Source of the DNA: Zygnema cylindricum
Lineage: Eukaryota; Streptophyta; Zygnematophyceae; Zygnematales; Zygnemataceae
Reading direction: 5' to 3'
Length of the DNA stretch: 64,000 bases
Assembly (NCBI GenBank): GCA_037447655.1
Contig: JBBHKE010001960.1
Coordinates: forward strand, 139,647-203,646
The position numbers were made by a program, and so were the translations under genes. Below are positions 11,301-23,764 of the stretch, piece after piece. Within the stretch, counting starts at the first letter, position 1, and every line of letters starts with the position of its first letter. The notes under the pieces were generated by a model. The model was not told where the DNA came from and did no database searches. It was given only the letters and a program-made list of their open reading frames with translations.

Positions 11301-14300
11301 GTCAATAGTACAGTGTACACCTTATGACAACTGAGCGTGCAGAAAAGTTTCTTATTCTTCTATCCTCCATTTCTCAATAAGGAGAAAATGTTCCAATAGG
11401 ATGCGATTCTGAAGAAGATGATACAGCAATGGACCTAAAAACAAAGTTCGTTTCAATTCGAGCTATCATAGCATTCCAGTGAGACCTACTTGCAACCCAA
11501 ATAGACCTATAAGTTTTCCCCACATAACCCTGATTTGGATCCAAGCATCGACATCCCAGTTGAAACCAATAAAATACAATGCACATAAACCTAGGCGACT
11601 TTGAACCGCACTCGGAAAGAAACTACACTGCCTTTCGCTAATAGAGTTAATCACTCGAATTCGAGTGAGTGGCTTTTTTATCCAACATCAACATTACTGT
11701 TGGTAACACTTTTTCGGCAAGTGCCCATAATAAGCCACGTGGCAAAACATTCGATAATGTAATTAATTTTAATAATATGTTAATGAACATAATTCACTAA
11801 CTCTAATAGCAATGGGCGGTGTACTTACTTGGGCTTCAAAAGAGTCTCCCATACATTTCGAGCAGCTGGAAGGTCCTTCAACAATTTGGCTTCAAGGTTT
11901 GCCCAATATGAATGGAGCTGTAGTGTCCTGTCGCAGAAGTCAGGGAAATATGTACCTAAGAACTCTACTGCACGCTGAAAAAATTTCACAAAAGAAAAAG
12001 TCTAGCAGTTAAAAAAAAAAAGAAATATGAGCTCAACAGAGGTTGTTGCAACATCACAAATAAGAACTCCAGGTATCTAACAAATATGCGAATGGAAGCG
12101 TCACTATTACAGCTAAAGTTTTTCTGCCACTTCAATCAACTCTTCGTTGGGCACACATTTCAAGTTTTCATTTGTTGAAAGTCAACCGGAGGGTAAAACA
12201 CTCATCATCCCAATGCAGCGTTTGATTTATAATGGGACGAGTGTGCACAGATTAAAAGCTGAAAAAAACATCAAGACTAATAGTGATACACAGTGTAGTG
12301 CCATATTGCACTCCAATGCAATATGGCACTAGCTGCCATAGGAGTACAGTAAGCCTCTAGCTGCAAAAAAATGGCCCTCAAATATTCCGAACCGAAGTGT
12401 CAATATAAAGCAAACCAAATCCATCTTTAATTTTACACAAGTCCTTCGCATAATAAATCGCTAAACAAGTCCGGGTATCGCGTAGGTGGTGTAAATACCC
12501 AATTTAACTTCGTAGGTGAACAGCCGCCGTGTGACTCTCGAACCAAACCGAACACGGAAATCGAACCTCCCATGAATCGCCCGTGTTCGGTTTGGTTCTC
12601 GAGTCTTATGGGCGGCCCCACGCTTATGAAGGATAATTCTTGTATTTCCCTCCACTTATACAATAAACTGCACATCTTGTTTTCTGCTGAAAATAAAGCT
12701 CCGTTGCAGCAAAGGCTTACTTTTTCTTTGAGATGATCTAGTCAAGACAAATAAGAGTGGTAAAGTTAAGTGCCAGTCTTCACTCACATTAAACGTACTG
12801 CGTAGGAGAGATGTGGCATCCCCAATATCAGTGTCTTTTTCATAAGAGCCGATACGTCTCCGAAGACCGTCAATTCGGGTCAAGAAAAGAGAGAGGTACT
12901 GATGCCCCAAAACAAAAAATACAAAGTGCGTTATTCATCATAAAAAGCCAGCACCATAGTAGCCATGCTAATTTTGAAGTAAAAGTCAACGTCTTTCAGG
13001 CATTTTTGTTCAGTAAAATACATGCGTATTTTAAGGTGGGCCACGCTTGATCTGATAGAAGCACAATTTATGGTGTGGGGAGAGGCGTTGTATCTATGCA
13101 ACCCTAAAAATTAATCCTGATTAACCATGACGAGGAGTTGATTTGAAATTCCACATATAAAATTGGTGCCGTTTACTGCCAAGAGATTGATCGACATTCA
13201 CATTATTTAGGGTTTTTTTGGGTTTTTTTAGCCCTTCTTAGGCCTTTTCGATATTTTAGGAAACAGGAAAGCTATAGAATGCAGGCATGCCATCACAATA
13301 TTTACCAAACTTTATAAAACATCCCAAGGTTTTAAGCATGAGTTTAAACTTTCTTTTCGCCTCATGGGAGATAAAAACAGGAGAAACTGGTGAACTCTAG
13401 ATAGTGTAAAGTAAACAATCAGAAGTTCAAACAGATTCCGGGAAAGCTGAATAGAAAACTAATCCACCAAATGCACAACCGTGTTGTGATTATTATTACA
13501 TTCGACTTCAAAAAAGCATTTCCAGACATGTATATCCAGTAAAATCAAGTTATAAATTATACACAGTAACTTAAAAACTTCCTGCTATCTTCTTATGGAC
13601 GCCTATAGCTAATCACATTTAGAAACATCAATTTTCAGACAGAAAAAATGAAAAAGACCCATATCAAGCTTTACCTCATCAGGAGCCTGTATTCCCGATT
13701 GCAAAGCCTTCTCAAAAATCTGCATCCTCCACATCTGGTCCCAAATTCATCTATTGTCCAAAAAAAAGACCAAAAAAGGAAGAGGAAAAAAAACTTAATT
13801 TACATAAGAGCAGATTTGATGGCCATCACCACTTAGGTCCCATACAGTTTGTATATTAAAAATATGTTTCAGCTTTCTGGTAGTTTTCCACCTACACAAA
13901 AATTGATTGGTTTGAAAAACACAGAAAGTTAGAACCTGTGCTCAAAACATACGGCTTTATGTTTTACATTTGCATTTATGTTTACAGTTAAATTTACATA
14001 TTGAATGGCTTATGTAACAGATGTCGATCGCCGTCTATACCTTTTCCAAATTTCAAAAGACTGATCCCTTACCGACAATAATGGGTTTTATCACTTCACA
14101 CCAAAATAATCACATATCTGCTTCGTTCACCTTCCTTGTTTTTCAGTAATTTTCGTTTAGACCTATGCCCGTTTCATTTTAGAACACCTAGATTTTTACA
14201 TCCTCGTAGATGTTAAACTATGCAAATTATGAAACCTAGGGTTACTCAATAATGACAATTAACTCTTCCTAGTGTTTTTGTTTTGAACGACACTAACTTA

Positions 14301-17300
14301 AGGAGCCTACTTCTTGCCTTAGGTAGTCTTGACTGCAAAAAGAAAGGGACCGCAAAAATTGCAACAATCAACATTTGCTTTGAATACCTTGAATACTGTG
14401 GTCTACACCAACTGTTCGTCCAGATGAATTGGAGTGACCAGAAGAGACATCGAAGTGGGAATCTTTTAAATAATGGGAGTCAAATGTCAAAACATAGCTG
14501 AATGGGTAGGCAAACTAGATTTGTCTAGTTTAACAGTTCTGACCGGAAAGTGAAAAACGGCTTAAAAACACTCAAACATGCCTTCAAAGGTAGTTCGAAA
14601 CAGCACTATTCTACATTAAAACGCCTTGAACCCTCACGGACGAAAGAACGGCAACCTCCCACATAATACAATTGCTTTTTATGCGCTGCATTTTGCAGGA
14701 ACATAAACCTAAGCTTGTAGTACACCGTCCATCACTATTAGAGTAGTGAACTATTAGCGGTAACACTTAATTAGAATATATGACAAGAAATCATCGAACT
14801 AAATAGTGTTATTAACACTAATATTTAAGATTCAGGGTCAAAAAAAGACTCATTGGAAGTAGAGTGATTAACTCTTATAGCGATGGGCAGAGTTGTTTAC
14901 CACAGAGATTTCGTCTCCTGACGCATTTGTTCGCTCCAGAGCTAGAAGGTAACGGATCCACAACATCCCGACCCACGGACAGTTACGGACAGCTCGTGAA
15001 TACACGTTTTTGATTACCACAGGGACCTGAAAACCAAAGTGGAAAATATGGTCAGACTCTACCTTGAGGTGGTTATCCAGAAAATCAATTTAATTGAGCC
15101 AGATATTTGAGTAACATGTTGGACAGTACCTTAAGGTGATTATCAAGAAAATCGATGTACTTGAGCCAGATATTGGAGTGAATAGGAAAAGCTGTCACTG
15201 TACGCTCGTAGAGGACCTGTACTCTAGCTGGTTCCTTGGTTGATTCTTCCAGTTCTATGTATCTCTGCAGAAAATTCACAAACGGAGTACAAAAGCATGG
15301 TAATAAGAAATAACAATAGAACTATTGTAGCAAAAAACAAACAACAAACCAAAAAAGATACCAAAAATCAAGAAAAAAAAACATGGGTTTTTGGCAGCTA
15401 CCACAAACCAAGTAAAAAGCATAGTACTAACAAATGACAATAAAACTACTGTATATACAACCAGATGATAGTTGCTGTAAAGATGGCAATAATTTTTCCT
15501 CAATAAATAATTGCATTAAAGCAAACATAAGGTAATAACCAGATACCAGATAATTCATAAGCTTCTCGTCGTCCAACTTGTCAGGAGCCAGTCCAGCTTC
15601 ATATGGAATTCGAGCTTCATACATCAATTTTGCCCTTTTGTATGTTGCTGCTAGATTGGCGGGGAGCTCTATACTATTAGAGGATCCAGCTTGCTTTTGT
15701 TCCCAAGCTTTGTACTCTCTCAATGTGTCTTCGTGTCCTTCATGAGGAATACCAAGGTGACGGCGAAACAAGCTCCGAACTTGCTCCACCTGCTTTTTCT
15801 TTGCCTGCATTTCCCTTATTAACCATTAGAACACACATGGAAGCATAGTTCAAAAGCTTACCCTATACTGTAAATGTATAATACGGTACTATAAGCGTAT
15901 AGTATGAGTGAACCACATATTGTTTCCAGCTTCTTTTCACACATTTGAACTTTAAGCACGGAAGTATGTCTATAAGCAACAGTCTGCTCTGGTCATAAGC
16001 ACAAAGCCTAATCGGATAAGTCACTTGGTTTTGCTTAATTTTCATTGATTCAATTAAAGCTTCTTCAAGTGTAAATATTTGATCCCTCGGTTTAGTACAA
16101 CAATCGCTATTAGTGTTAATAACACTCATTTGGCACCCCTAAATTCTGACCCTTCAACCTAAATTAGAATTAGTAATGTTAATTAGTATTAATGTTTTGC
16201 TTGCACATCTTTGCATTTGTGTGCTGAGCCATTCCATGTAGGATTTCATTTTCTACATATTTTCCTCAGTAATAATATTTTGCTACTCATCGGAGGCTTA
16301 ACCAGCTTTCGCCAAACTACTTAGTTCTTCTAGTTCAAGCATTGCATCATGATTTAGGGCATGAATCCTGGCCATAATGGTTCTTGAAATAACATAATTC
16401 TTTTGTTATGCTCTTGCTGTACATGTACAGCCCTTCTTTTCGATGCTTTTTCCTCAGCTTTTACAAGCCCGCAACTAATTTGTTTGCCACAACTTCAATG
16501 CTTCCAAACATGAAACACGAATAAATGCTTGGCAATACTAAACTCATGGACAAGTAACTGCCATTGACAAGGCTTATGTGAAAAGACAAGAAAAAAAATG
16601 GCCACGGCAAGTTTCAACCTGACTTTAATTCTTTATCTTCTCCCTTGTTGAGCTTGAGAGCAAAAAATGATATCAAAAACCCAACTAAATGCAGGTAAAA
16701 AGAGTCTTGATCGCCTACCTCTTCAGAAGAAACAGTGTCTTCAAGGCTTGTCAGCACAGCCATCTCGAATTCGCGATAAGATATCCAGAGCTTACATCCC
16801 TCTGAGAGGTGGAGGCCACCAGTTGAGAGAGCACGTTCAAAAATTTGTCGAATTTTTGCAAGGCCTTCGGGCGTCATTTCCGCGACACTTGTATCAAACT
16901 CCTCCAAGAATTCAATATACGCCAGCCAGAGTCTAATTGACTGGAAAAGAGTCATAACAGGGGAAATATTACTGTCACGATGAGCAGTGAAGCACTGGCT
17001 ATTCTAGAACACAACAGATGATGGGCAAGCTAAAATCAAGAAGCAACAAAAGCAAGAGCTTTCTCAGAACTGGTACTGAAATTTCCGGTGCAGGTTAACT
17101 GGAGGCTTTGATGACTTCGTTGCATCATGATGCACCTAAATAGCTAGGGGCTATGACTGAATATTCTCATCACAAAATGGCAACTTTAACCACTTCTGGT
17201 CTCTTTTCGGCCCTTCTATTCACAACTTGTCCTAGATATGAGCACTACAATGTTAATTTGCCGTTGACGGGATGACCTCAAATAAAATGTGTTTAATTTA

Positions 17301-18631
17301 GACGGCTGATGGACAAAGATAACTATGGCTCGATCTAAGCAATTTTCTCACTCACACAATGATTGTTGACAACCATTGATTTGTGATAATTCACATACCG
17401 TCTTCCTGTTAAACTCACCAAGTAGTCCTTGACTCCACGCTCATAAAGCTCTTCCACAGAAACAATAGCCTCTGCTGATGGTGGACTGCTCCCACAAACC
17501 TTTACATCCCTCGTTACATCTATGTTGGTAACTTGTGCAGCCGCCTTTTACGAGCAAATCACCAGATTATAGCCATGATTATAGACATTATCATCTACAC
17601 CAAAGTCTTCACAAAGGATACCGAACAAAAGCAAGCTGAGCTCAGAAAAGCTCTTAACTGCAGATAAACATCTCAAGACAAAACGCTTCTGAAGGGAGTG
17701 AGCTCCAGATCTTAAACAATCACAGTCCATTTGTTTCACAGAATATTGTTTGCCTTGTCAATTTGAGACATGCAGAAAAATTGGAGAAAAGTAAAATTGG
17801 AGAAAGGTTGTTAAGAGTTGGAGAAAGATTGTTAAGAGTATAGATAACTTACTTAGTAAGCAGACGTGTTTCGTCATTTGTCCACTCTAGCCACATTGCA
17901 GGAGTGAGAGGAAACAAAACACTCATCGCTTCCCTTGCCTTCCGCAGCTTTTCCAACTCACCCTTCCTCCTCAACGCGTTCACGTACTGATAGGATACCC
18001 AAAAATAGAGAAAAATCAAATGGAATTGCACGGAAATGCTCTATCTTCAGTAAATAAGAACGTGAGCGACAGTGCATTGGCGACCAGAAATTAGGGTTGA
18101 ACAGGAAAATTAGCAATGATATAAGTGCCTTTTTGCATTGTGTATATAAAAAAAAGTCGAGACAGCAATTCAGCCACTTGCTGCATTTCTCCACGTTTTC
18201 TTATTTTTTATGGTACTCTATAACAACATCAAGAACATCATTTCTCCCGACCGACAACACTATCTTTAATCAAGGTCTCTCTTGACTCAAACCACTCGAG
18301 TTGTTTTCAAGCATAAGCATTTAATTGCAATTAGAACAGACATTATCTGGAAAAATCATACCTGCAAATGAAGGTGGTAATCTACGCTGTTGGTTGCCAG
18401 TTGCGTTTCTAGATTATCAACCTCTTTATCACTTTCATCTTCATCTTCATCATCTTCGTCCTCATCTTCATCGTCACCTCCTTCATCTTCCACAGAATCA
18501 CTCGAACCCCTCTCCAATTCTCCATTAAATTTAAACTTTCCGCCACTTCCTTTACCAGTTCCTTCAAGACTCTGCATCTCCAGATCGTCCTCCATGAAGC
18601 GCAAGATGTTTAATTCCACTCTACTTTTCAA
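5331..18631 (-). CDS. SART3: SART3 / Prp24-type U4/U6 snRNP recycling factor, 16 exons
   Basis: RNA-binding factor that reassembles U4/U6 snRNP in the nucleus. Exons in gene order: 18362-18631, 17853-17986, 17419-17509, 16719-16940, 15547-15804, 15130-15264, 14901-15026, 13675-13719, 12788-12898, 11829-11974, 10041-10164, 9143-9217, 8513-8947, 8028-8120, 6579-6720, 5331-5731. Phases agree throughout and give about 935 codons; only the exon 3 acceptor is weak. An acidic N-terminus is followed by HAT repeats (exons 2-12, e.g. LWLAYIEFLEEF, AIRNCPW-like AVRNCPWVG, AWLRFEREYG). A basic stretch (KRKRG, KAIKRSK) follows, then an RRM split over exons 13-15 (RNP2 AFVSSLPFG, RNP1 GIAYVQFG), a long RGG/Gly-rich tail, and the terminal SSNEAFRKELLKD matching the Lsm-interaction motif. 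Human SART3 has two RRMs; I find one. An alternative start is the Met at codon 13. Confidence 0.93.
10709..11184. mobile_element. hAT-type MITE in SART3 intron 10
   Basis: Terminal inverted repeats CATAGTTCAAAAGTA and its complement, flanked by the 8-bp near-duplicate GTTTAAAC / GTTCAAAC. The interior holds long A and T homopolymers (10931-11035). One of four copies of this family in the window. Confidence 0.8.
11624..11823. mobile_element. MITE family 2 copy abutting the SART3 exon 10 splice donor
   Basis: Left end TACACTGCCTTTCGCTAATAG and right end complementary to TACACCGCCCATTGCTATTAG, each at a TA. The right TA (11822-11823) overlaps intron positions +6/+7 of the donor GTAAGTA of exon 10 (exon end 11829). 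An AATTCGAATT-like palindrome follows the left end. Confidence 0.85.
12297..12330. repeat. Perfect 14-bp hairpin in SART3 intron 9
   Basis: AGTGCCATATTGCA, a 6-nt spacer, then its exact reverse complement. Confidence 0.85.
12533..12605. repeat. Long foldback, 25-bp stem, in SART3 intron 9
   Basis: Arms 12533-12557 and 12581-12605 are near-perfect reverse complements (two mismatches) around a 23-nt loop. Weaker pairing continues outward for another ~30 nt. It resembles a pre-miRNA or small MITE foldback; no known miRNA was recognised. Confidence 0.75.
14721..14893. mobile_element. MITE family 2 copy next to the SART3 exon 7 donor
   Basis: Left end TACACCGTCCATCACTATTAG; right end reads ATAGCGATGGGCAG and stops about 8 bp from the exon 7 end (14901). 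The terminal TACAC of the right end is degenerate. Confidence 0.7.
15061..15112 (-). pseudogene. Decayed partial duplicate of SART3 exon 6
   Basis: About 52 bp immediately downstream of exon 6 repeat its 3' end (compare 15130-15182), including a splice donor (AAG before GTAGAG). The copy reads SNIWLN, then a TAA stop, then IDFLDNHLK, so it cannot be used in frame. Confidence 0.8.
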
Positions 18632-18831
18632 CTTCCATTAATCCATGGCAGTTCCTTGAATTAGTTCCACAAGCAGGCAAATCTTATGCTCGTCACAACA
18701 CAGTATGTCTGTATGAACTCCAATTGGCTGTTCAAAAATATTTTCTTTTGCCCGTTGATTTGAAGACGAATTGTTACGAAGGTAACGGCCTTCGTGACGC
18801 AAAAGGTCAAGTCCTGTACCAGTATGCTATC

Positions 18832-18964
18832 AGTATGATTCCAGTAATGGAATGTGGAGTGTCGGCATGGTTCCAGTCATGGAACTGTGAGGTCGAAGCA
18901 TGGTCCAAGTGATGGAACTGTAAAGTTGCAGTATGTTCCAGTGATGGAAGTGATGGAACTGTCG
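18832..18964. repeat. 33-bp tandem repeat, four units
   Basis: Units start at 18832, 18865, 18898 and 18931, spaced exactly 33 bp apart, and share the core G(C/T)ATGGTTCCAGTSATGGAA. The core is itself a palindrome (TTCCAnnnnTGGAA). Confidence 0.85.
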
Positions 18965-19705
18965 ATCGGCGTAATCTAAATGCACAGTTTGAGGATTGTA
19001 GAATTACTGCGGCTATATGTATTTTTCCTGTATGTCTCTATGTAACTGTCCAGTCCCAGTAAGACAACAGTAATACAGCACATATCATTTGTACAACACC
19101 AGAACTGGAATTGCATTGTTTCAGTGTCGCTGAATTCGGGAACTGTCAATCATCGGAACAGTCGAGGTAACAACAATTTACTGTTGCCGCATTATTACAG
19201 TTCTAAAACTGCACAGTTAAAGATCCGCGTGTTTCTGGTCTTATATTTTATGTGACAGTTTAGAATATCCACAGTTTCACATAGAAGTCAACTTTCGATG
19301 GCAATCACGACTACATGCATGAATGCATCCCATTCCCAATCCTCGATGCTTTGATGCCCCCATAGGGCGACGCCACAGAATCCCCACTTCCTCACCCATC
19401 TTCTCCGTAAGAGCATCAATCATCCAAACCCTACATGTCACTTACCATCGCCACGTGTGTCTCTCTCATTCATGCCTGAAACTTCCTTCTCCAATTTGTC
19501 CATGTCGTCTCTCCCTCCCTTTCCCCGTCCTCTCTCAAATCATTCTCCCGTTCATCATCATTTTACACCTCCATTTCAAATCTTGTTCCCCACTCTGCCG
19601 AACCATCACTCCTCTCCTTACATCACCACCTAAAACTCGCAAACTCTTTCCTTTTTTTTTTTACACATTCGTACATTTCTTGCTTGCAGGTGCAATTTTT
19701 ATTTA

Positions 19706-19819
19706 CAGACTCGTACGTTTTAGGTTTACAGGTTCTGGCATTTTAGTTTTGTAGATTCTTACATTTTAGGTTTACATTTTCTTACATTTTTCCTTTACAG
19801 ATTCATAAATTTTAGGGTT
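19706..19819 (+). promoter_or_regulatory. Degenerate ~24-bp leader repeats and telo-box before CNOT9
   Basis: Four to five imperfect units of the type ATTCTTACATTTTAGGTTTACA run up to the ATG. The last ends TTTTAGGGTT directly before the ATG, which contains the reverse of the plant telo-box AAACCCTAA (one base short). Telo-boxes are known promoter/leader elements of plant housekeeping genes. Confidence 0.55.
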
Positions 19820-22800
19820 ATGGCGAGTCCGGAGCAGTTGGTCCTGGAGCTGATAACGCCGGAGCAGAGAGAGAACGCCCTTTTGGACTTGAGCAAAAAG
19901 AGAGAGGCGTTTCCTCGATCTCTGACTCGCTACTGTTATTGCGGTGCTCTGCGTGCGTTCCGGCGCGACGAATCAGAGGGACGTATGTAGTGAGGGAGGG
20001 ATGGAGATGAGAAAAAGGGGAGAGAGGGAGAGGAAAGATAATGGGCATTGTTAAGAAGAGTCGAAGAGGTTGAGGTAAGGTAATGCAGTTTAAAATAAAG
20101 GAATCAAGAAAAGAATGGAAAAATAGGAAGAAGAAATCAAAGGAGAAGTTGTAGAAGGAGAATTATTATAAGAAAAAGTAGAATTTGTGTCCATGTGGGG
20201 TACTTGGGTAGGGCAAAAGAGCAATTGAAATTCAAATGGCAGTTGTTCTCAATTTTAACTTAAATTATTTTGCTACTTCGGCTAAGATCAATGGTAGGGA
20301 ACGATTTGAGGTTAGGATTTCCGGATTGTAGAAATACATCATGGCCCGGATTTTCCCGGCTTTTTTTTTTTCCTTCAATACCCAATTTCAGGCTTCTTAT
20401 TTGAGAACGCAACCATCGATTGGAATTAAAGAGTTTGTGGGCAACTAAACTTTACCATGTTGACCTAATCTTTTGCATTTTGTTTTAGATAGGTTGTTGA
20501 TCTACAAAAAATTGGGTGTGAAATGATCAATTCCAAGATGCATTTTCAAACCGGCGAAGCTCTTATGTTTGTGGGAATTTGACAGGAAATAGTGTCGATT
20601 TACCCCATGTTGTCTCCTCCAACTTTAACTGCTGGAGCATCGAATCGAGTCTGTAATGCTCTCGCTTTATTACAGGTCCGTTCAAGTTTCGAATGCACTT
20701 CATTCGCCGATTTGTTTTTTTCCTTTTGCTTTTTTGGATGGCAAGCTCTTTGACAGCTGGCAATATGACTTTTGTTGGTTGAAATGTTTTCCTGAAAGAA
20801 AGGAAATGAAAAATGATAGGGAAAAAAGAAACTGAAAAGGTTTTGTTTGGAGCGTGTTTGAGGGCCAACAGTGTGTCGCGTCTCACCCGGACACACGTGC
20901 TCTTTTTTTGAATGGTAAGTTCACTTTGGGAACCTTCTGGGAACTTTTTGAGACGGTTTTTGAGACAGTTTTTGGGATACTTGTTTATGATGAAGGCAAT
21001 CATGGTTACATTTTACATACGGGCTGAAAGCAGAATTAACTTTTGAATGGATTGACATATTAACAGAGTTTTGAATGACCCTCAATTGAGAGTGGTTGAG
21101 AATGTTATATACAGTAAAGTAGGGCTCTCATGCTTGAGATTTTTTACATGCAATTAGTGGGAGGAAAGAACATGTGAGTTTTGCTCCTCATGTTTTACGT
21201 CTATATTCCGTTTCTTTTTTTTTACGGAATTTTTTTCTAGTAATTTTTGTCTATTTCAGTTTTACTATTTCTAATTATAGAATAGCAAAAGCGTTATATG
21301 TACTGACAAACGTGTGGACAATATACTGAGAAGCCACTTCTTTTTTTATGTTGCAATTTTTTTTGGCAGCACATATACCTCTATATCTTTACCCCTTTCT
21401 TAACACTGTGAGCAAAACACGTCCTTTTGAGTATTTGCGTTTAACGAGCCTCGGGGTCATCGGTGCTTTAGTGAAGGTCAGTATCTCTAACACTTTTTTA
21501 ACAGAGGAAAACAGTGCCACAGTTTCATTTGGAAATGGTGATGGAGAGATACTTTCAACTGTAAATATTTAACAAAGGTTAATGTCTTACAAATAATGTG
21601 CTAATGGTGTACCTTATTTTGTTTTATTCACTTTAAACGACTTCACTACATGGGGATTTTTTCCTCTCCTTCTTGCAGGCTCGTTATGAAACACTGATTT
21701 ATCATCACTCTCTGTGAAATAAGCTAGGTCTTTTGTTTGGTGAGGATGGAGGGTTTCTTTAGGGTTTTGGTTGTGCAAATTTTGTGTAAATTTTCTGGTT
21801 TGGGTGGGAGATTTGAATGTGACTGTTAAGTTCTTATATAGACAGGAGGGGTATTAGGGTGTGAAGAGAGGAACATGTTGGTATTGATGGCCTTCTTGAC
21901 CGAGTTTGCTAAAAAAAAAAAGCAAGTTTTACAGCAAGTTTGTTGTTGGTAAATTGATGATATTATATATACTCTTATTAGATTGATTTCATTTTTTCTG
22001 TAAAGGATGATGATTCTGAAAGCAATAACGATATTCGCACTTACAATTATACTTGATTTTGCGTTTTTAGTGAACTTTAGATGATACAATGTCACTATTA
22101 TCTGTACGTCTCAAAATCTTGACCAACTGTTATGTGTAGATTCAAACGTCAATATCAACATGGAACTTCAGTCGACCCGTTGCTCGAGCTTTCGTAACTT
22201 TGAGAAAAGAAACTTGAATTTTTTTTGTGAACTTTGCTGGTTAGTGCCATCAATGCGAGATGGCAATAGTCTCTCGATAGCTGACACCTCCTCTTGTTTT
22301 TTCGTACAGACTCGGTGACATAATGTGATGTTAACAGATAACAAGTGAAAACAATAGAAATGAAGGCCGAAGCTAGGAGTAATTCCTGTAGGTATAGAGT
22401 ATCGCTAGTGAGGTGACAACTAACGTGACCAATAGTCAATGGTATGACAGCTGTCAAGTTTATTTCTTGCAGTTTGGAAATGGTGATGGAGTGCTGCTTT
22501 CCACAATATATTTACCAAAGGTTTATGTCTTTTGACTGCTAATGGTGTGGCTTTTTTTTTTTGGGTTCTATTTGAAGAAATTGTGAAGCCCTGTTGATGA
22601 AGCCAGTGACGGAGAGATTAGACAACTAGAGTGACTTTCAAGAAGCCAGTGAGCATTGATTTTAGTATGCATGTACATTGTTAAGATATTTTTTATTGTT
22701 GCGTATACCATTTTTGCAGGTAGATGATACGGACGTTATTAACTTCCTCCTTTCGACAGAAATTATTCCTTTGTGTCTTCGCACCATGGAAATGGGTAGT

Positions 22801-23764
22801 GAGCTTTCTAAAACTGTGAGTACACAAGCTTTAGACTTCATCTTCTTGATCCTCTGTTTATCAAGACGAGCTGATTCGAAGTCAAAGACGTAGAACCGGA
22901 GTCACAGAATCGTGGTAGTTCTATTTGGTGTTAATCAAGCTTTTGCATTTGCAGTCTCGTTGATTCAGCAACTGAAAATGTTTGTGGCAAGCTTTGCACT
23001 GTTTAATGCAGGTGGCAACATTTATCGTACAAAAGATTTTGCTAGATGATGTGGGATTATCATACATCTGTGCGACAGCCGAGCGTTTTTTTGCTGTTGG
23101 AGCTGTTTTGGCCAACATGGTTCAAATGCTGGCAGAGCAGCAGTCTGTACGATTACTTAAACACATCATTCGGTGTTATCTTCGGCTTTCCGATAATCCA
23201 AGGTAAACTTGAAAGCCACTCTAAACACTGGTTTTACCATTTTAAATTGTTGTCGCTTTTCATTTGTATTTTGCTGTTTGTTAATCGCACAACAAAGTGT
23301 TTGTTGTAGTCACTGAAATTTTAGGCAATGCCCAGATGCATGGCGATCATACATCAATATGACTCAATCTGACTGATTTTTTTGTTTGTCAAATGCAGGG
23401 CTTGTGAAGCATTGAGAAATTGCTTGCCAGATCTACTTCGGGACCAGACATTCTCTGCCTGTCTTCGGGTAAGTTCTTCAAATCGCTTGGACGCTCAGGT
23501 ACTCTGCCTTTCTGATAAATAAGCTGTTCTAAGTTCAGGTATTTGGTGAGCCGTCTGGGGTTAGAATTCTGCCATAAGTCATTCCTTATTTTATTGACAA
23601 ATAAATTCATTTCTGATCAACAGGATGATGTGACAACGAGGAGATGGCTCACACAGTTGTTAATGAATGTGGGCCCTCCACTGCATGCCCAGCAACGAGG
23701 GCCTGGCGGTCTAGTTGGAGCATCTCAGATGTCACCCTTGGATCAGCTTCCTCCTGTGAACTGA
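19820..23764 (+). CDS. CNOT9: CNOT9 / Rcd1 (Caf40) subunit of CCR4-NOT, copy 1
   Basis: Armadillo-type scaffold subunit of the cytoplasmic CCR4-NOT deadenylase. Exons: 19820-about 19915, 20586-20675, 20872-20914, 21370-21476, 22720-22815, 23012-23202, 23399-23468, 23624-23764. Exons 2-8 join in phase and follow the family closely: [123 protein letters not shown]. Exon 1 begins [19 protein letters not shown] and runs to KKREAFP. The next ~18 conserved residues (DLAPLLWNSFG block) are not found. No in-phase donor links exon 1 to exon 2 by eye. This is either a frame lesion, an assembly error, or an unrecognised first exon. Confidence 0.9.

Larger units (their letters stand above)
18632..19819. 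promoter_or_regulatory. Shared head-to-head promoter region of SART3 and CNOT9
   Basis: 1.2 kb separate the start codons of SART3 (minus strand) and CNOT9 copy 1 (plus strand). It contains the 33-bp tandem repeat at 18832-18964, a stretch of CAGTT/AACTG words to about 19260, a CT-rich stretch, and the T-rich leader before CNOT9. No clear TATA box was chosen. Confidence 0.6.

Noticed and set aside
18390-18641. Serine-rich plus-strand frame
   Set aside because: Mirror of the acidic SART3 N-terminus.
20563-21003. 146-aa minus-strand frame
   Set aside because: Antisense to CNOT9 exons 2-3, which have clean splice sites and conserved protein.
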